Positions 1 through 8,377 of a stretch of DNA of 64,000 nucleotides are shown piece after piece. Origin of the DNA: Amycolatopsis arida (GTDB lineage: Bacteria; Actinomycetota; Actinomycetes; Mycobacteriales; Pseudonocardiaceae). Location of the stretch: assembly GCF_900115565.1 (NCBI RefSeq), contig NZ_FOWW01000005.1, positions 124,001-188,000 on the forward strand. Direction: 5' to 3'. Each line of letters opens with the position of its first letter. Position 1 is the stretch's first letter. The translations under genes and the position numbers were made by a program. The notes below the pieces were generated by a model. It had not been told where the DNA came from, made no database searches, and saw only the letters and a list, made by a program, of their open reading frames with translations.

Positions 1-902
1 CCACCGGCGGCGGCCACCAGCTCCGCGGCCGCCGGCGCGGCCAACCCGGGCAGCGCGCCGGCCGCCGAGTCCACCACGGTGAGGTCGTACCCGGCGAACA
101 CCTCCCGCACGTGCGCCTCGGCCTCGGCGGGGCCGCGGTCCGGCGCGAAGCGGTGGTTCACCGCGAGCACCGCCTCGTCGGGCACCACGTTGCCGGCCAC
201 GCCGCCGCTCACCCGCACCGCCTGCAGGCCCTCGCGGTAGGTGAGCCCGTCGATCACCGGAGTCCGCGGCCGGTACTCGGCCAGTCGGCGCAACGGCTCG
301 GCCAGCGCGTGGATTGCGTTGCTGCCCATCCACGCCCGCGCGGTGTGCGCCCGCGCCCCCGCGCAGCGCAGCTCCACCCGCAGGGTGCCCTGGCAGCCGG
401 CCTCGACCACGGCGTTCGACGGCTCCCCCACCACCGCCAGGTCGCCGCGCAGCCACCCCGGCAGGGTGCGCTCGATGCGGCCGAGGCCGTTGCGCGCGGC
501 GTCGACCTCCTCGCAGTCGTAGAAGACGAACGTGACGTCGTGCCGCGGCGCGGGCACGGTCGCGGCGAGGTGCAGGAACACCGCGTCGCCGCCCTTCATG
601 TCCACGGTGCCCAACCCGTGCAGCACCTCGCCGGCGCCCGACCCGGTGCGACGCAGCGGCAGGTTCTCGTTGACCGGGACGGTGTCCAGGTGCCCGGCGA
701 GCACCACCCGCGACGACCGCCCGAGATGGGTCCTGGCGAGCACGGCGTCGCCGTCACGGACCACCTCCAGGTGCGGGGCCTGCGCCCGCAGCGCCGCCTC
801 CACCGCGTCGGCGATCTCCCGCTCGGCGCCGGACTCGCTGGCGATGTCCACCAGCGCGGCGGTGAGCTCGACGGGGCCGGTGCGCAGATCGAGGATGGGC
901 AT
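1..902 (-). CDS. dapE: Succinyl-diaminopimelate desuccinylase DapE (C-terminus outside window)
   Basis: M20-family zinc peptidase that hydrolyses N-succinyl-LL-diaminopimelate to LL-diaminopimelate and succinate in lysine and cell-wall synthesis. The reverse-strand reading from the ATG at 902 gives about 300 residues and runs off the left edge. The metal-site motifs are visible: GHLDTVPV near residue 67, GTVDMKGG near 98 and DCEEVD near 126, plus the dimerisation-domain region around [11 protein letters not shown]. The family is usually about 355 residues, so roughly the last 50 are missing. It is divergent from the lipoprotein gene at 939, 36 bases away, and two genes from dapD, as in other actinobacteria. 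The ATG was chosen because it opens directly into the conserved N-terminal helix ([18 protein letters not shown]). Family assignment is secure; the DapE-specific call rests on motif and dap neighbours. Confidence 0.93.
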   Translation of the reverse strand, partial: MPILDLRTGPVELTAALVDIASESGAEREIADAVEAALRAQAPHLEVVRDGDAVLARTHLGRSSRVVLAGHLDTVPVNENLPLRRTGSGAGEVLHGLGTVDMKGGDAVFLHLAATVPAPRHDVTFVFYDCEEVDAARNGLGRIERTLPGWLRGDLAVVGEPSNAVVEAGCQGTLRVELRCAGARAHTARAWMGSNAIHALAEPLRRLAEYRPRTPVIDGLTYREGLQAVRVSGGVAGNVVPDEAVLAVNHRFAPDRGPAEAEAHVREVFAGYDLTVVDSAAGALPGLAAPAAAELVAAAG

Positions 903-938
903 GCCGGCACGGTACTGGCCGGTGCGTACGGTGGGGGC

Positions 939-1400
939 GTGCGCATCCGTGTAGCCACGCGTGTCGGGGTGCTGGCCGTGCTGCTGGCTGTGTTGTCGGC
1001 ACTGTCCGGCTGCTCGAACGAGGCCGGCCCGGCCCCGAAGCACGCGCCGCGGGACCCCGGGCCCGAGGCGCTGCGGACGAAGCTCGCCGCGCTGACCGTC
1101 GACGACTGCTACCGCGCGCCCGAGGCGCAGGATCCCGCGGGCTGCGCGAAGTACGTCACCCAGCTCGGCAGCATCCCGGGCCGGGCGGAGAAGTACGCCG
1201 GGGACGCCCATCCCGAGCTGGCCGAGCACGGCAGGGCACTGGCCGCCGGGATCGAGTCCTACCGGCGGGCCCGGTGTGACCAGCCCGACACCGCGGGGCA
1301 GCCGGCCTGTGCCCAGGCGCTCACCGACATCGCCGCCGCGCTCGGCGCGGTCCAGGACGCGCTCGTCACCATGCTGGACGGTCCGGCGGCGTCCCGGTAG
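939..1400 (+). CDS. Small secreted lipoprotein
   Basis: A 153-residue protein starting at GTG 939. The N-terminus is basic (VRIRVATR), followed by a hydrophobic stretch and the lipobox LSGC near residue 26, so it should be lipid-anchored on the outer face of the membrane. The mature part has spaced cysteines ([29 protein letters not shown]), which suggests two disulfides, and looks helical. I do not recognise a family. It lies between divergent dapE and co-directional dapD, with 31 bases to dapD, but nothing links it functionally to lysine synthesis. The GTG was chosen because it sits just before the signal sequence. Confidence 0.75.
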   Translation: MRIRVATRVGVLAVLLAVLSALSGCSNEAGPAPKHAPRDPGPEALRTKLAALTVDDCYRAPEAQDPAGCAKYVTQLGSIPGRAEKYAGDAHPELAEHGRALAAGIESYRRARCDQPDTAGQPACAQALTDIAAALGAVQDALVTMLDGPAASR

Positions 1401-1431
1401 GTCCCGACAGTCGGCGGGTACGGTGTCGGCC

Positions 1432-2424
1432 GTGAGCGAGCTGAACCCGAACCCCGAGACGACCGGCGCGCAGGGCGTCGGGCTGGCCACCGTGACCGCC
1501 GACGGCGCCGTGCTGGACACCTGGTTCCCGCAGCCGAAGCTGATCGACGCCGGCGGTGATCTCAGCGGTGGCACCGAGCGGCTGGCCGAGGCCGACGCCG
1601 TGGCGGCGCTCGGCGAGTCGGTCCGCCCGCTGCTCGGCCCGGACTCCGACCGCGGGGTCGAGGTGGTGGCGGTGCGCACCACGGTCGCCGCGCTGGCGCA
1701 GGCCCCCGCCGACGCGCACGACGTGTACCTGCGGCTGCATCTGCTGTCCCACCGGCTGGTGCGGCCGAACGAGCAGAACCTCGACGGCGTGTTCGGGCTG
1801 CTGAGCAACGTGGTGTGGACCAACCACGGGCCGTGCCCGGTGGAGGGCTTCGAGTCGACCCGGCTGCGGCTGCGCGGGCGGGGCGCGGTGACGGTGTACG
1901 GGGTGGACAAGTTCCCGCGGATGGTCGACTACGTGGTCCCGGCCGGGGTGCGGATCGGCGACGCCGACCGGGTGCGGCTCGGCGCGCACCTGGCGCAGGG
2001 CACCACGGTGATGCACGAGGGGTTCGTGAACTTCAACGCGGGCACGCTCGGCGCGTCCATGGTGGAGGGTCGTATCTCGCAGGGCGTGGTGGTCGGCGAC
2101 GGCACCGACATCGGTGGCGGCGCCTCGATCATGGGCACGCTGTCCGGCGGCGGCCGCGAGGTGATCTCGCTCGGTGAGCGCTGTCTGATCGGCGCCAACG
2201 GCGGGGCGGGCATCTCGCTCGGCGACGACTCGGTGGTGGAGGCGGGGCTGTACGTCACCGCCGGCACCAAGGTGGTGGTCGAGGGCAGGACGGTGAAGGC
2301 CCGCGAGCTGTCGGGGATCTCCGGGGTGCTGTTCCGGCGCAACTCCACCACCGGCGCGGTCGAGGCGGTGCCGCGCGACGGCAGGGGCGTCGAGCTCAAC
2401 GCCGCATTGCACGCCAACGACTAG
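1432..2424 (+). CDS. dapD: 2,3,4,5-tetrahydropyridine-2,6-dicarboxylate N-succinyltransferase DapD
   Basis: Transfers succinyl from succinyl-CoA to tetrahydrodipicolinate, the step that commits to the succinylase branch of lysine/DAP synthesis. It is 330 residues, close to the roughly 317 of actinobacterial DapD. The C-terminal half shows the left-handed beta-helix hexapeptide pattern ([52 protein letters not shown]), and the actinobacterial-type N-terminal domain precedes it. A GTG at 1423 is an alternative start; 1432 is preferred because it begins the VSELNPNP segment after the GGCGGGTACGG region. It lies just upstream of the CHAD gene, with 9 bases between them, so the two are probably co-transcribed. 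Confidence 0.93.
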   Translation: MSELNPNPETTGAQGVGLATVTADGAVLDTWFPQPKLIDAGGDLSGGTERLAEADAVAALGESVRPLLGPDSDRGVEVVAVRTTVAALAQAPADAHDVYLRLHLLSHRLVRPNEQNLDGVFGLLSNVVWTNHGPCPVEGFESTRLRLRGRGAVTVYGVDKFPRMVDYVVPAGVRIGDADRVRLGAHLAQGTTVMHEGFVNFNAGTLGASMVEGRISQGVVVGDGTDIGGGASIMGTLSGGGREVISLGERCLIGANGGAGISLGDDSVVEAGLYVTAGTKVVVEGRTVKARELSGISGVLFRRNSTTGAVEAVPRDGRGVELNAALHAND

Positions 2425-2433
2425 CCTGGCGGC

Positions 2434-3297
2434 GTGAACGGGCCGGTCCCCTCCGCACCACTCCCGGCGCAGGTGGACGCGCTGGTGGACGCGCTGCTGG
2501 CGCCCGAGCCGGGGGCCAGGGACGGCGCCGATCCTGAGGAGCTGCACCAGATGCGGGTGGCGGTGCGGCGGTTGCGCGTGCTGCTCAAGGTGTCCGGGGA
2601 CCCGCTCGGGCCGGCGGTCGGCGGGGTGCGCCGCGAGCTGGGGTGGCTGGGCTCGGTGCTCGGCGAGGTGCGCGACCTCGACGTGCTGATCGAGCACCTG
2701 CGCGAGGTGGTGCGCGGCTTCGACGAGGTGGACCGCGAGCCGGGCGAGCGGCTGGTGGCGGAGTTCGGCGCGCGGCGGGAGCGAGCGCGGCGGCGGATGA
2801 TCGCGGCGCTGGACGGCGACCGGTACCCGGCGCTGGTGCGGGACCTGCGGGCGCTGTCCGGAGGCGACGTGGCGGACCGGGGCCCCGGCGGTGATCTGGT
2901 CGCGGCCGTGCGCAGGTCGTACCGGAAGCTGTGCCGGGCGGTCGCGGCGTTGCCGGACGACCCGCCGGACGCCGACCTGCACGCGCTGCGGATCACCAGC
3001 AAACGTTTGCGGTACGTCGCGGAGGCGGCCCGGCGGGCGGCCGACCCGAAGCGGGCGCGGCGGCTGAAGCAGCTGGTCAAGGCGTGCGGCCGGCTGCAGG
3101 CGGTGCTCGGTGAGCACCAGGACGCCGTGGTGTGCGCGCGGCGGGTGCGCGAGGTGGCGGGCGACGACCCGGCGGTGTGCTTCGTGGCCGGCCGGATCGT
3201 GCAGCACGAGGCGGCGCGCCGGGCACGTGCCAGGGCCCGCTGGCCGGAGACCCTCGACGACATCCACGCCGCCGCGGCCGCCCTCGGCCTGGAGTAG
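2434..3297 (+). CDS. CHAD domain protein
   Basis: A 287-residue all-helical protein of the CHAD family (conserved histidine alpha-helical domain), which binds inorganic polyphosphate through basic grooves. The signature histidine helices are HQMRVAVRRLRVLLKV near residue 30 and HALRITSKRLRYVAEAA near 184, with GEHQDAVV near 227. Arg and Lys are abundant, as expected for an anion-binding surface. No CYTH phosphatase domain is present, so this is a stand-alone CHAD. It starts at GTG 2434, nine bases after dapD. The cellular role of stand-alone CHAD proteins is uncertain; polyphosphate binding is a family property, not shown here. Confidence 0.88.
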   Translation: MNGPVPSAPLPAQVDALVDALLAPEPGARDGADPEELHQMRVAVRRLRVLLKVSGDPLGPAVGGVRRELGWLGSVLGEVRDLDVLIEHLREVVRGFDEVDREPGERLVAEFGARRERARRRMIAALDGDRYPALVRDLRALSGGDVADRGPGGDLVAAVRRSYRKLCRAVAALPDDPPDADLHALRITSKRLRYVAEAARRAADPKRARRLKQLVKACGRLQAVLGEHQDAVVCARRVREVAGDDPAVCFVAGRIVQHEAARRARARARWPETLDDIHAAAAALGLE

Positions 3298-3305
3298 TCG
3301 ACGGC

Positions 3306-3491
3306 GTGGCGGTTTCGGCGACCTCGGCGCGTTCGAATACCGGGATCGCGTATCGCTCGAATCAGTTCTCGTTGCACGACCAGTACGGTGCGGAGGTGTC
3401 GATCAGCACCGAGGACGGAACCGTGCTGTCGCTGACTACCGGCTGCCATCCCACGGAGAGCGCCGTGCGACAGACCGGGCAGGCGAACTAG
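3306..3491 (+). CDS. Possible small hypothetical protein (61 aa)
   Basis: A short frame from GTG 3306 to TAG 3491, immediately after the CHAD gene. The predicted peptide is hydrophilic, with a central segment FSLHDQYGAEVSISTEDGTV. Codons are less GC3-biased than in neighbouring genes, and no good ribosome-binding site is seen. It could be a small orphan gene or chance; I do not recognise it. Confidence 0.25.
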   Translation: MAVSATSARSNTGIAYRSNQFSLHDQYGAEVSISTEDGTVLSLTTGCHPTESAVRQTGQAN

Positions 3492-3532
3492 CCCGACGGA
3501 GTGGGTTGGTCACCGCGATCCGGTGGTGGGGA

Positions 3533-3720
3533 TCAGGGGCGGGTGGCGCGGTCGGTGAGGGTGGCGAGGAAGGCGCGCCAGGCCCGTGGGGTGAGCCGGA
3601 GGTGGCCGGCGGTCGGGTTCTTGGAGTCGCGCACCCCACCTCCCTGGCGAAGGCCACCTCGACGCAGTCCTCTCTCGACTAGCTGTGGGAACTCGTTCGC
3701 CAGGTGTCGGGCGCGCGCAT
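3533..3720 (-). pseudogene. Broken DUF397 protein, partner of the adjacent XRE/DUF5753 regulator
   Basis: On the minus strand, an ATG at 3720 opens MRAPDTWRTSSHS, the classic DUF397 N-terminus (W-R-x-S-S-x-S). It then hits an in-frame TAG, continues as SREDCVEVAFAREVG, and after a one-base loss in the C run at 3634-3637 resumes in another frame as VRDSKNPTAGHLRLTP and WRAFLATL before TGA at 3533. Restoring one G and replacing the TAG gives 62 residues, the normal DUF397 length. DUF397 proteins are small partners of XRE/DUF5753 regulators in actinomycetes and lie directly downstream of them, as here (8-base gap). Two independent lesions argue for a real pseudogene rather than a single read error. 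Confidence 0.85.
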
Positions 3721-3728
3721 TGTGCTGC

Positions 3729-4565
3729 TCATTCGGGCCGGTCGTAGTCGTTTGCCACGCGGGCAAGGAACTCCCGGGACTGCCGCTCGTCCAGGGCCTC
3801 GTCCGCGAGTTGTCCGAGAAAGGTCCTCGTGCTGGCGATGTCCTCGCGATTTTCCACGAACAGGCCGGCCACGCGTGTCTCCGCGAAGAGCACCGAGCCG
3901 TGCGCCGCGAAGCCCATCAAGGTCATGTGCCCTCCACAGAGGTTGCCCAAGCCAGCGGAGGACGGAAGCACGCGGATCGAGACGTTCGGCCGCTCGGCGA
4001 CGAAGCCCAGGTGGAGGAGTTGCTCGTTCATCATCCGATTGCTGCCGAGCTTGAAACGCAAGGCCCCTTCACAGAGATAGAAGGTGAACTTCGGTGCATT
4101 CCACCGGTAGAGCAGGTTCTGTCGGTCCCGTCGGACCTGAACCCGAATCGCGACTTCGGACTCGTCCAGGTCATCCATGGCATGCATGATCGCTCGGGTG
4201 TAGTCCTCCGTCTGGAGCAGCCCCGGGACGACGAACGGCGCGGCCGTGGCGAAGCTCCGAGCCGTGTTCTCGTGAAGGACAAGGGTGCTCAGCGGGGTCC
4301 GGCGAACCAGGTAGCCCTCCTCGGTCTCTCTTCCCAGGTGGAGGACCTCGGCGATGTCGTCGCTGGACTGGCCGCAGTGCGCGAGGTGGACGGTGATGCC
4401 CACCTCCGAGTAGCCGGCCAGCCCGGACTCCATCCGGGAGATCTTGGTGATGGAGAAGCCGGTGCGGTCGGACAGTTGCGCCAGGGTCAGGTCCGCGGCG
4501 ACCCGGCGTTTGCGGAGTTGGTCGCCCACCTCGCGGCGGCGGGCATCGGAGAACCTGTCAGCCAT
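3729..4565 (-). CDS. XRE-family regulator with DUF5753 (Scr1-like)
   Basis: A 278-residue regulator with an N-terminal helix-turn-helix (about residues 10-65: VGDQLRKRRVAADLTLAQLS then ISRMESG) and a C-terminal DUF5753 domain with the hallmark VPGLLQTEDYTRAIM near residue 103. These proteins form antitoxin-like pairs with DUF397 proteins; the local DUF397 gene just downstream is broken. The ATG at 4565 was chosen because the HTH begins about ten residues later; the frame stays open upstream but that stretch does not look coding. An inverted repeat 80-110 bases upstream (4645-4675) could be its operator. An orphaned regulator of this kind may still act on distant DUF397 partners. Confidence 0.9.
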   Translation of the reverse strand: MADRFSDARRREVGDQLRKRRVAADLTLAQLSDRTGFSITKISRMESGLAGYSEVGITVHLAHCGQSSDDIAEVLHLGRETEEGYLVRRTPLSTLVLHENTARSFATAAPFVVPGLLQTEDYTRAIMHAMDDLDESEVAIRVQVRRDRQNLLYRWNAPKFTFYLCEGALRFKLGSNRMMNEQLLHLGFVAERPNVSIRVLPSSAGLGNLCGGHMTLMGFAAHGSVLFAETRVAGLFVENREDIASTRTFLGQLADEALDERQSREFLARVANDYDRPE

Positions 4566-4850
4566 GCGGACGAAACTAGCGCCGCCGACCCGGAAATCCC
4601 CACCGGAACGCGCCGGTTTCCACCCCAAAGAAGCACGCTTTGCGAACCGGGAAAAACCACGACCTCTGCCCGGTTTCCGGGCGTGGAAAACTACTCATCG
4701 CTTCGGTGGGTCGTACTCCTCACCCGACCCGAGTAAGGCCGCCGCCCGCGCGACCTGAAGGGCGCCCCATTCGAACAGTCACGGATCGTCCACCGCGAGG
4801 TTCCGCCGTTCGGACCATTCACCCCGAACGGCTCAGCGTCCCGGAACGGC
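4566..4850. other. Intergenic region with inverted and direct repeats
   Basis: Between the XRE gene (transcribed away) and the marR stop. It holds an inverted repeat AACCGGG (4645-4651) / CCCGGTT (4669-4675) inside AT-richer DNA, a plausible promoter/operator for the XRE gene. It also holds a direct repeat GAACGGCTCAGCG at 4826-4838 and 4844-4856, the second copy covering the marR stop codon. No coding signal is seen. Confidence 0.4.
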
Positions 4851-5228
4851 TCAGCGCAGGGTGGCGGCGAGCACGGCGCGGTGGGTCTCCTTGGCCTCCC
4901 GGTAGCGCCGCCACCCGGCCTCGGTGAGCGCGACGAAGATCCCGCGCCGGTCCATCTCGCACATCGCCCGCTGGACCAGACCGTCCTTCTCCATCCGGGC
5001 GATCAGTCGGGACGCGGCGCTCTGACTCAGGTGCACGGCCTCGGTGAGCTCGGAGCCCCGGCACTTCCCCCGTTCGCGGCAGGCCAGCCATTCGAGTGCC
5101 TCGAACTCGCTGACCCCGATCCCGTGCCGTTGCCGCAGCTCGGCCTCGAGCGCCCCGCACACGGTCGCGTGGCGGGCGAGCAGCTCGCGCCACTCGGCCA
5201 CCAGCTCGTGCTCGGCGACATTGCTCAC
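4851..5228 (-). CDS. MarR-family transcriptional regulator
   Basis: A 125-residue winged-helix regulator. The visible core is ELTEAVHLSQSAASRLIARM (recognition helix, residues about 62-81) followed by a wing with the Asp-Arg pair in CEMDRRGIFVALTEAG. The C-terminal helix is short. The GTG at 5228 gives the usual VSNVAEHELVAEW opening; an ATG at 5255 would add nine residues but has no ribosome-binding site. It is divergent from the MFS gene, and the shared region holds a perfect ATGCA-CC-TGCAT palindrome (5289-5300). The likely role is ligand-relieved repression of the neighbouring efflux pump. Confidence 0.88.
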   Translation of the reverse strand: MSNVAEHELVAEWRELLARHATVCGALEAELRQRHGIGVSEFEALEWLACRERGKCRGSELTEAVHLSQSAASRLIARMEKDGLVQRAMCEMDRRGIFVALTEAGWRRYREAKETHRAVLAATLR

Positions 5229-5288
5229 GCGGAGGACCCTAACATGCAGAGACATCTTATGCAACCGGGTTAAATGCGTTGGCATTAG

Positions 5289-5300
5289 ATGCACCTGCAT
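5289..5300. promoter_or_regulatory. Candidate MarR operator ATGCA-CC-TGCAT
   Basis: Perfect 12-base palindrome, five-base arms around CC, 16 bases before the MFS start and 60 bases before marR. Related ATGCA half-sites occur at 5244-5248 and near 5260. Position between divergent regulator and transporter genes is what a MarR operator would occupy; binding is inferred. Confidence 0.55.
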
Positions 5301-5315
5301 GTAGTCTCCTGGTCC

Positions 5316-6776
5316 ATGAGCTCTTCCACTCACCTGTCCACGACCTCGACCCGATGGGACGCGCGGCTCTGGGGTGTGCTGCTGACCGTGTCCCTCGTGG
5401 TCGGCCTCGACGCGCTCGACGTCTCGATGGTCGGCGTCGCCCTCCCGTCCATCCAGGCCGATCTCGGCCTGTCCACCAGCGCCCTGCAGTGGGTGGTCAG
5501 CGGCTACGTCCTGACCTACGGCGGGCTGCTGCTGCTCGGCGGCCGCACCGCCGACCTGCTCGGCCGGCGCCGGGTGTTCCTCACCGCGGTCGCCGTGTTC
5601 ACCGTGGCCTCGCTGCTCGGCGGCCTGGTCGACGACGGCGTCCTGCTGATCGTCACCCGCCTGCTCAAGGGCATCGCCGCCGCGTTCACCGCGCCGGCCG
5701 CCCTGTCGATCATCACCACGACCTTCGCCGAGGGGCCCGCCCGCAACCGGGCGCTGGGGATCTTCGCCGTCTTCGGCGCCAGCGGCTACTCGGCCGGCCT
5801 GGTCTTCTCCGGCCTGCTCACCGAGGTCGGCTGGCGGTGGACCTTCTTCCTGCCGGTGCCGATCGCGCTCGTCGCGCTCGTCGCCGCCATCCGGGTCCTG
5901 CCGAAGGACCGGGGCACCGGCCAGGCCGGCAGCTACGACCTGCCCGGGGCGATCACCGGCGTCGCCGCGATGCTGCTGCTCGTCTACACCGTGGTGGAGG
6001 CCCCGGAGGTCGGCTGGGCATCGCCCCGCACGCTGCTCCAGTTCGTCGCCACCGCCGCACTGCTGGCCGCGTTCCTGGTGATCGAGACCCGCAGCCGCCA
6101 CCCGCTGATCCGGCTCAGCATCCTCCGGTCCGGCCCGCTCGCCCGGGCCAACGCCGGGGTCACCGTGTTCTTCGGCGCCTACCTGGGCTTCCAGTTCCTG
6201 GTGATGCTCTACCTGCAGTCGGTGCTGGGCTGGTCGGCGCTGCAGACCGCGCTCGGCTTCCTGCCGGCCGCGCTGATCGTGGCGTTCGGCTCGCCGCGGA
6301 TGGACCCGCTGATCGAGCGGGTCGGCACCGCCCGCACCATCGCCGGCGGCGTGGTCGCCCACGTCATCGCCTACACGCTGTTCCTGGTGGTCGACCGGGA
6401 CGCCCCGTACGTGGTGGGTGTGCTGCCCAGCATGATCCTGCTCGGCGTCGGGTTCACCCTCGCGTTCGCCTCGTTCAACATCCAGGCCACGGCCGGCATC
6501 CCGGACGAGGAGCAGGGCCTCGCCGGTGGGCTGCTGAACACCTCGCTGCAGGTCGGCGGCGCGATCGGGCTAGCCGTCGTCACCGCGGTGCTCACCGCCA
6601 ACGGCGAGGGCCGGACCGGGCCGGACGCCCTGCTCGCCGGCTTCACCCCGGCGCTGTGGGTGATCAGCGGCTTCGCCGTCGCCGGCCTGCTGATCGCGCT
6701 GACCGGCATCGTCCGCCGCCGGCCCCGCCGGGAGCGGGTGGAGGAGCCGGAGCTGGCACTGGCCGCCGCGGACTGA
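5316..6776 (+). CDS. MFS drug transporter, DHA2 family (14 TM)
   Basis: A 486-residue inner-membrane proton antiporter. The DHA2 signature LDALDVSMVGVALPSIQADL lies in TM1, motif A-like GGRTADLLGRRRVF in the TM2-3 loop near residue 78, and about 14 hydrophobic segments follow. Members export lipophilic drugs or endogenous secondary metabolites. The ATG at 5316 follows a weak ribosome-binding site; an in-frame ATG at 5289 overlaps the operator palindrome and is less likely. Divergent marR suggests substrate-inducible expression. Substrate cannot be read from the sequence. Confidence 0.9.
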   Translation: MSSSTHLSTTSTRWDARLWGVLLTVSLVVGLDALDVSMVGVALPSIQADLGLSTSALQWVVSGYVLTYGGLLLLGGRTADLLGRRRVFLTAVAVFTVASLLGGLVDDGVLLIVTRLLKGIAAAFTAPAALSIITTTFAEGPARNRALGIFAVFGASGYSAGLVFSGLLTEVGWRWTFFLPVPIALVALVAAIRVLPKDRGTGQAGSYDLPGAITGVAAMLLLVYTVVEAPEVGWASPRTLLQFVATAALLAAFLVIETRSRHPLIRLSILRSGPLARANAGVTVFFGAYLGFQFLVMLYLQSVLGWSALQTALGFLPAALIVAFGSPRMDPLIERVGTARTIAGGVVAHVIAYTLFLVVDRDAPYVVGVLPSMILLGVGFTLAFASFNIQATAGIPDEEQGLAGGLLNTSLQVGGAIGLAVVTAVLTANGEGRTGPDALLAGFTPALWVISGFAVAGLLIALTGIVRRRPRRERVEEPELALAAAD

Positions 6777-6836
6777 GCGTGGGGTGAACGGAAGCATCGG
6801 TGCGCGGCTCGCGTCGGGGGCGGGCCGCGCACCGGT

Positions 6837-6885
6837 GTGTTCAGGCAGGTGTTCAGGCGGTTGTGTTCAGGTGGTTGTGTTCAGG
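6837..6885. repeat. Four tandem GTGTTCAGG repeats between convergent genes
   Basis: The nonamer GTGTTCAGG occurs at 6837, 6849, 6863 and 6877, spaced 12, 14 and 14 bases. The last copy includes the stop codon of the monooxygenase gene (minus strand). It sits between the convergent MFS and monooxygenase genes and may be slippage-derived; no strong hairpin is seen. Confidence 0.6.
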
Positions 6886-8293
6886 CGGCCGTCCAGACGC
6901 CGCCGACGTAGCCGTCGGGGCGCACCAGGACCCGGCCACCCTCGGTGACGTCGTACGCGGCGAAGGCGTGCCCGCCGACGTCCACCACCGACCGGCCGTC
7001 CGGCTCCCGCACCACCGGGTACACCCGGACGCCGGCCGCCCGCTCGGCCGGCGACACGCCGCCGAACGCGAGCAGCGTGGCGTGCGGGCCGCGGAACAGG
7101 TCGAACAGCCGGACCGGTGCGCCCGACGCGTCGCGTACCGGCGCGTCCGGGGCCCGGTCGCCGGGCCGCACCCGGCCCGCGGCGGGCGGGTCGGTCCGGT
7201 AGCCGAGGTCGAGCTGCCGCGTCCGCGCGTCGCGCTCGTGGGCGTCGGGGTCGCCCTCGACGTGCCGGCGGAGCAGCTCGGTGCTCAGCCCGAGCACCTG
7301 CGCCGCGACCGCCCTGCGCTCGGTCTCGTAGGTGTCGAGCAGCTCCGGCGTCCCGTCGGCGAGCTTCCAGCCCAGGTTGTGCGCGTCCTGCACCCCGGTG
7401 TTGAGCCCCTGCCCTCCGGTCGGCGGGTGCACGTGCGCGGCGTCGCCGGCGAGGAACACCCGGCCGACCCGGAACCGCGCGGCCAACCGCACGTTCGGCC
7501 GCCACACCGTCACCCAGGCGAGGTCGGTGACCCGAAGGTCGCTTCGCCCCGAGCACCGGTCGAGCAGATCCCGCAGGGTCGCCAGGCTCGGCTCGGCATC
7601 CCCGGCCAGCGGAGCGGCGAACTGGAAGTGCCGCCCACCCGGCAGCGGACTCAGCGCGACACCGGCCTTCGGGTCGTCGGCCGGCGCGAACCAGTACCCG
7701 CAGTCGTGGTCGAGCGCGTCCACCCGGACGTCGCCGAGCAGCATCCGGATCGAGGGGTCGGTGCTGCCCTCGAACGGCACGCCGAGTGCCTTGCGCACCG
7801 TGCTGCGCCCGCCGTCGGCGCCGACGAGGTAGGCGGCCCGGACCCGCTGCCCGCCGCCGAGGGTCGCGGTGACCCCCGCGGAGTCCTGGGTGAAGCCGGC
7901 GAGCTCGGTGCCGAACTCGACGCGCACCCCGAGCTCGGCCAGCCGGGCCCGCAGGATCGCCTCGGTCCGCGACTGCCCGAGCACCCGCGGGTTCGGGTAC
8001 GGCACGTCCGGCGTCGGCTCCAGGACCGGCGCCATCCGACGCTCGCCGACGAGCTCGCCACCGACGTACGCCCGGATCGGCGCCGGGGGCATCCCCTCGG
8101 CGAGGACCGCGTCGAGCACGCCGAGGTCGTCGAACACCTCGAGGGTGCGCGGCTGCAACCCGTCGCCGCGCGACCCGGCGAACGGTCGGAGCGCCTTGTC
8201 GACCACCCGCACCGGCACCCCGCGCCGGGCGAGGTCGATGGCGAGGGTCAACCCGGTCGGGCCGGCTCCCGCGACGAGCACGTGGACATCCAT
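6881..8293 (-). CDS. FAD-dependent aromatic monooxygenase (class A, PheA/TfdB type)
   Basis: A 470-residue flavoprotein hydroxylase that uses NAD(P)H and O2 on aromatic or polyketide substrates. The FAD fingerprint GAGPTG is at residues 9-14, the DG motif in VGADGGRSTVRKALG near 157, and the second FAD motif GRVFLAGDAAHVHPPTGGQG near 277. The C-terminal thioredoxin-like domain typical of phenol hydroxylase relatives follows. The ATG at 8293 has GGAGG a few bases upstream. It is divergent from a tetR gene with two operator-like palindromes between them. It may act in xenobiotic (for example rifamycin-type) inactivation or aromatic catabolism; substrate unknown. Confidence 0.9.
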   Translation of the reverse strand: MDVHVLVAGAGPTGLTLAIDLARRGVPVRVVDKALRPFAGSRGDGLQPRTLEVFDDLGVLDAVLAEGMPPAPIRAYVGGELVGERRMAPVLEPTPDVPYPNPRVLGQSRTEAILRARLAELGVRVEFGTELAGFTQDSAGVTATLGGGQRVRAAYLVGADGGRSTVRKALGVPFEGSTDPSIRMLLGDVRVDALDHDCGYWFAPADDPKAGVALSPLPGGRHFQFAAPLAGDAEPSLATLRDLLDRCSGRSDLRVTDLAWVTVWRPNVRLAARFRVGRVFLAGDAAHVHPPTGGQGLNTGVQDAHNLGWKLADGTPELLDTYETERRAVAAQVLGLSTELLRRHVEGDPDAHERDARTRQLDLGYRTDPPAAGRVRPGDRAPDAPVRDASGAPVRLFDLFRGPHATLLAFGGVSPAERAAGVRVYPVVREPDGRSVVDVGGHAFAAYDVTEGGRVLVRPDGYVGGVWTAA

Positions 8294-8304
8294 GCCGCCT
8301 CCTT

Positions 8305-8337
8305 ACTGAATCGTATTTCAGTGAACTGATATTCAGT
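8305..8337. promoter_or_regulatory. Two adjacent TetR-type palindromes
   Basis: ACTGAA-TCGTAT-TTCAGT (8305-8322) and ACTGA-TAT-TCAGT (8325-8337) are both perfect dyads and share the ACTGA/TCAGT half-site. They occupy the 84-base gap between divergent monooxygenase and tetR genes, consistent with cooperative autoregulation. Protein binding is inferred. Confidence 0.7.
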
Positions 8338-8377
8338 GAATCAATTGCTAGCGTGCCCGTCAAGCGAGGAGGTGGAC

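Noticed and set aside
1366-3267. Very long minus-strand frame opposite dapD and the CHAD gene
   Set aside because: GC-rich shadow: antisense to two well-supported genes, Pro/Arg/His-rich composition and no family match.
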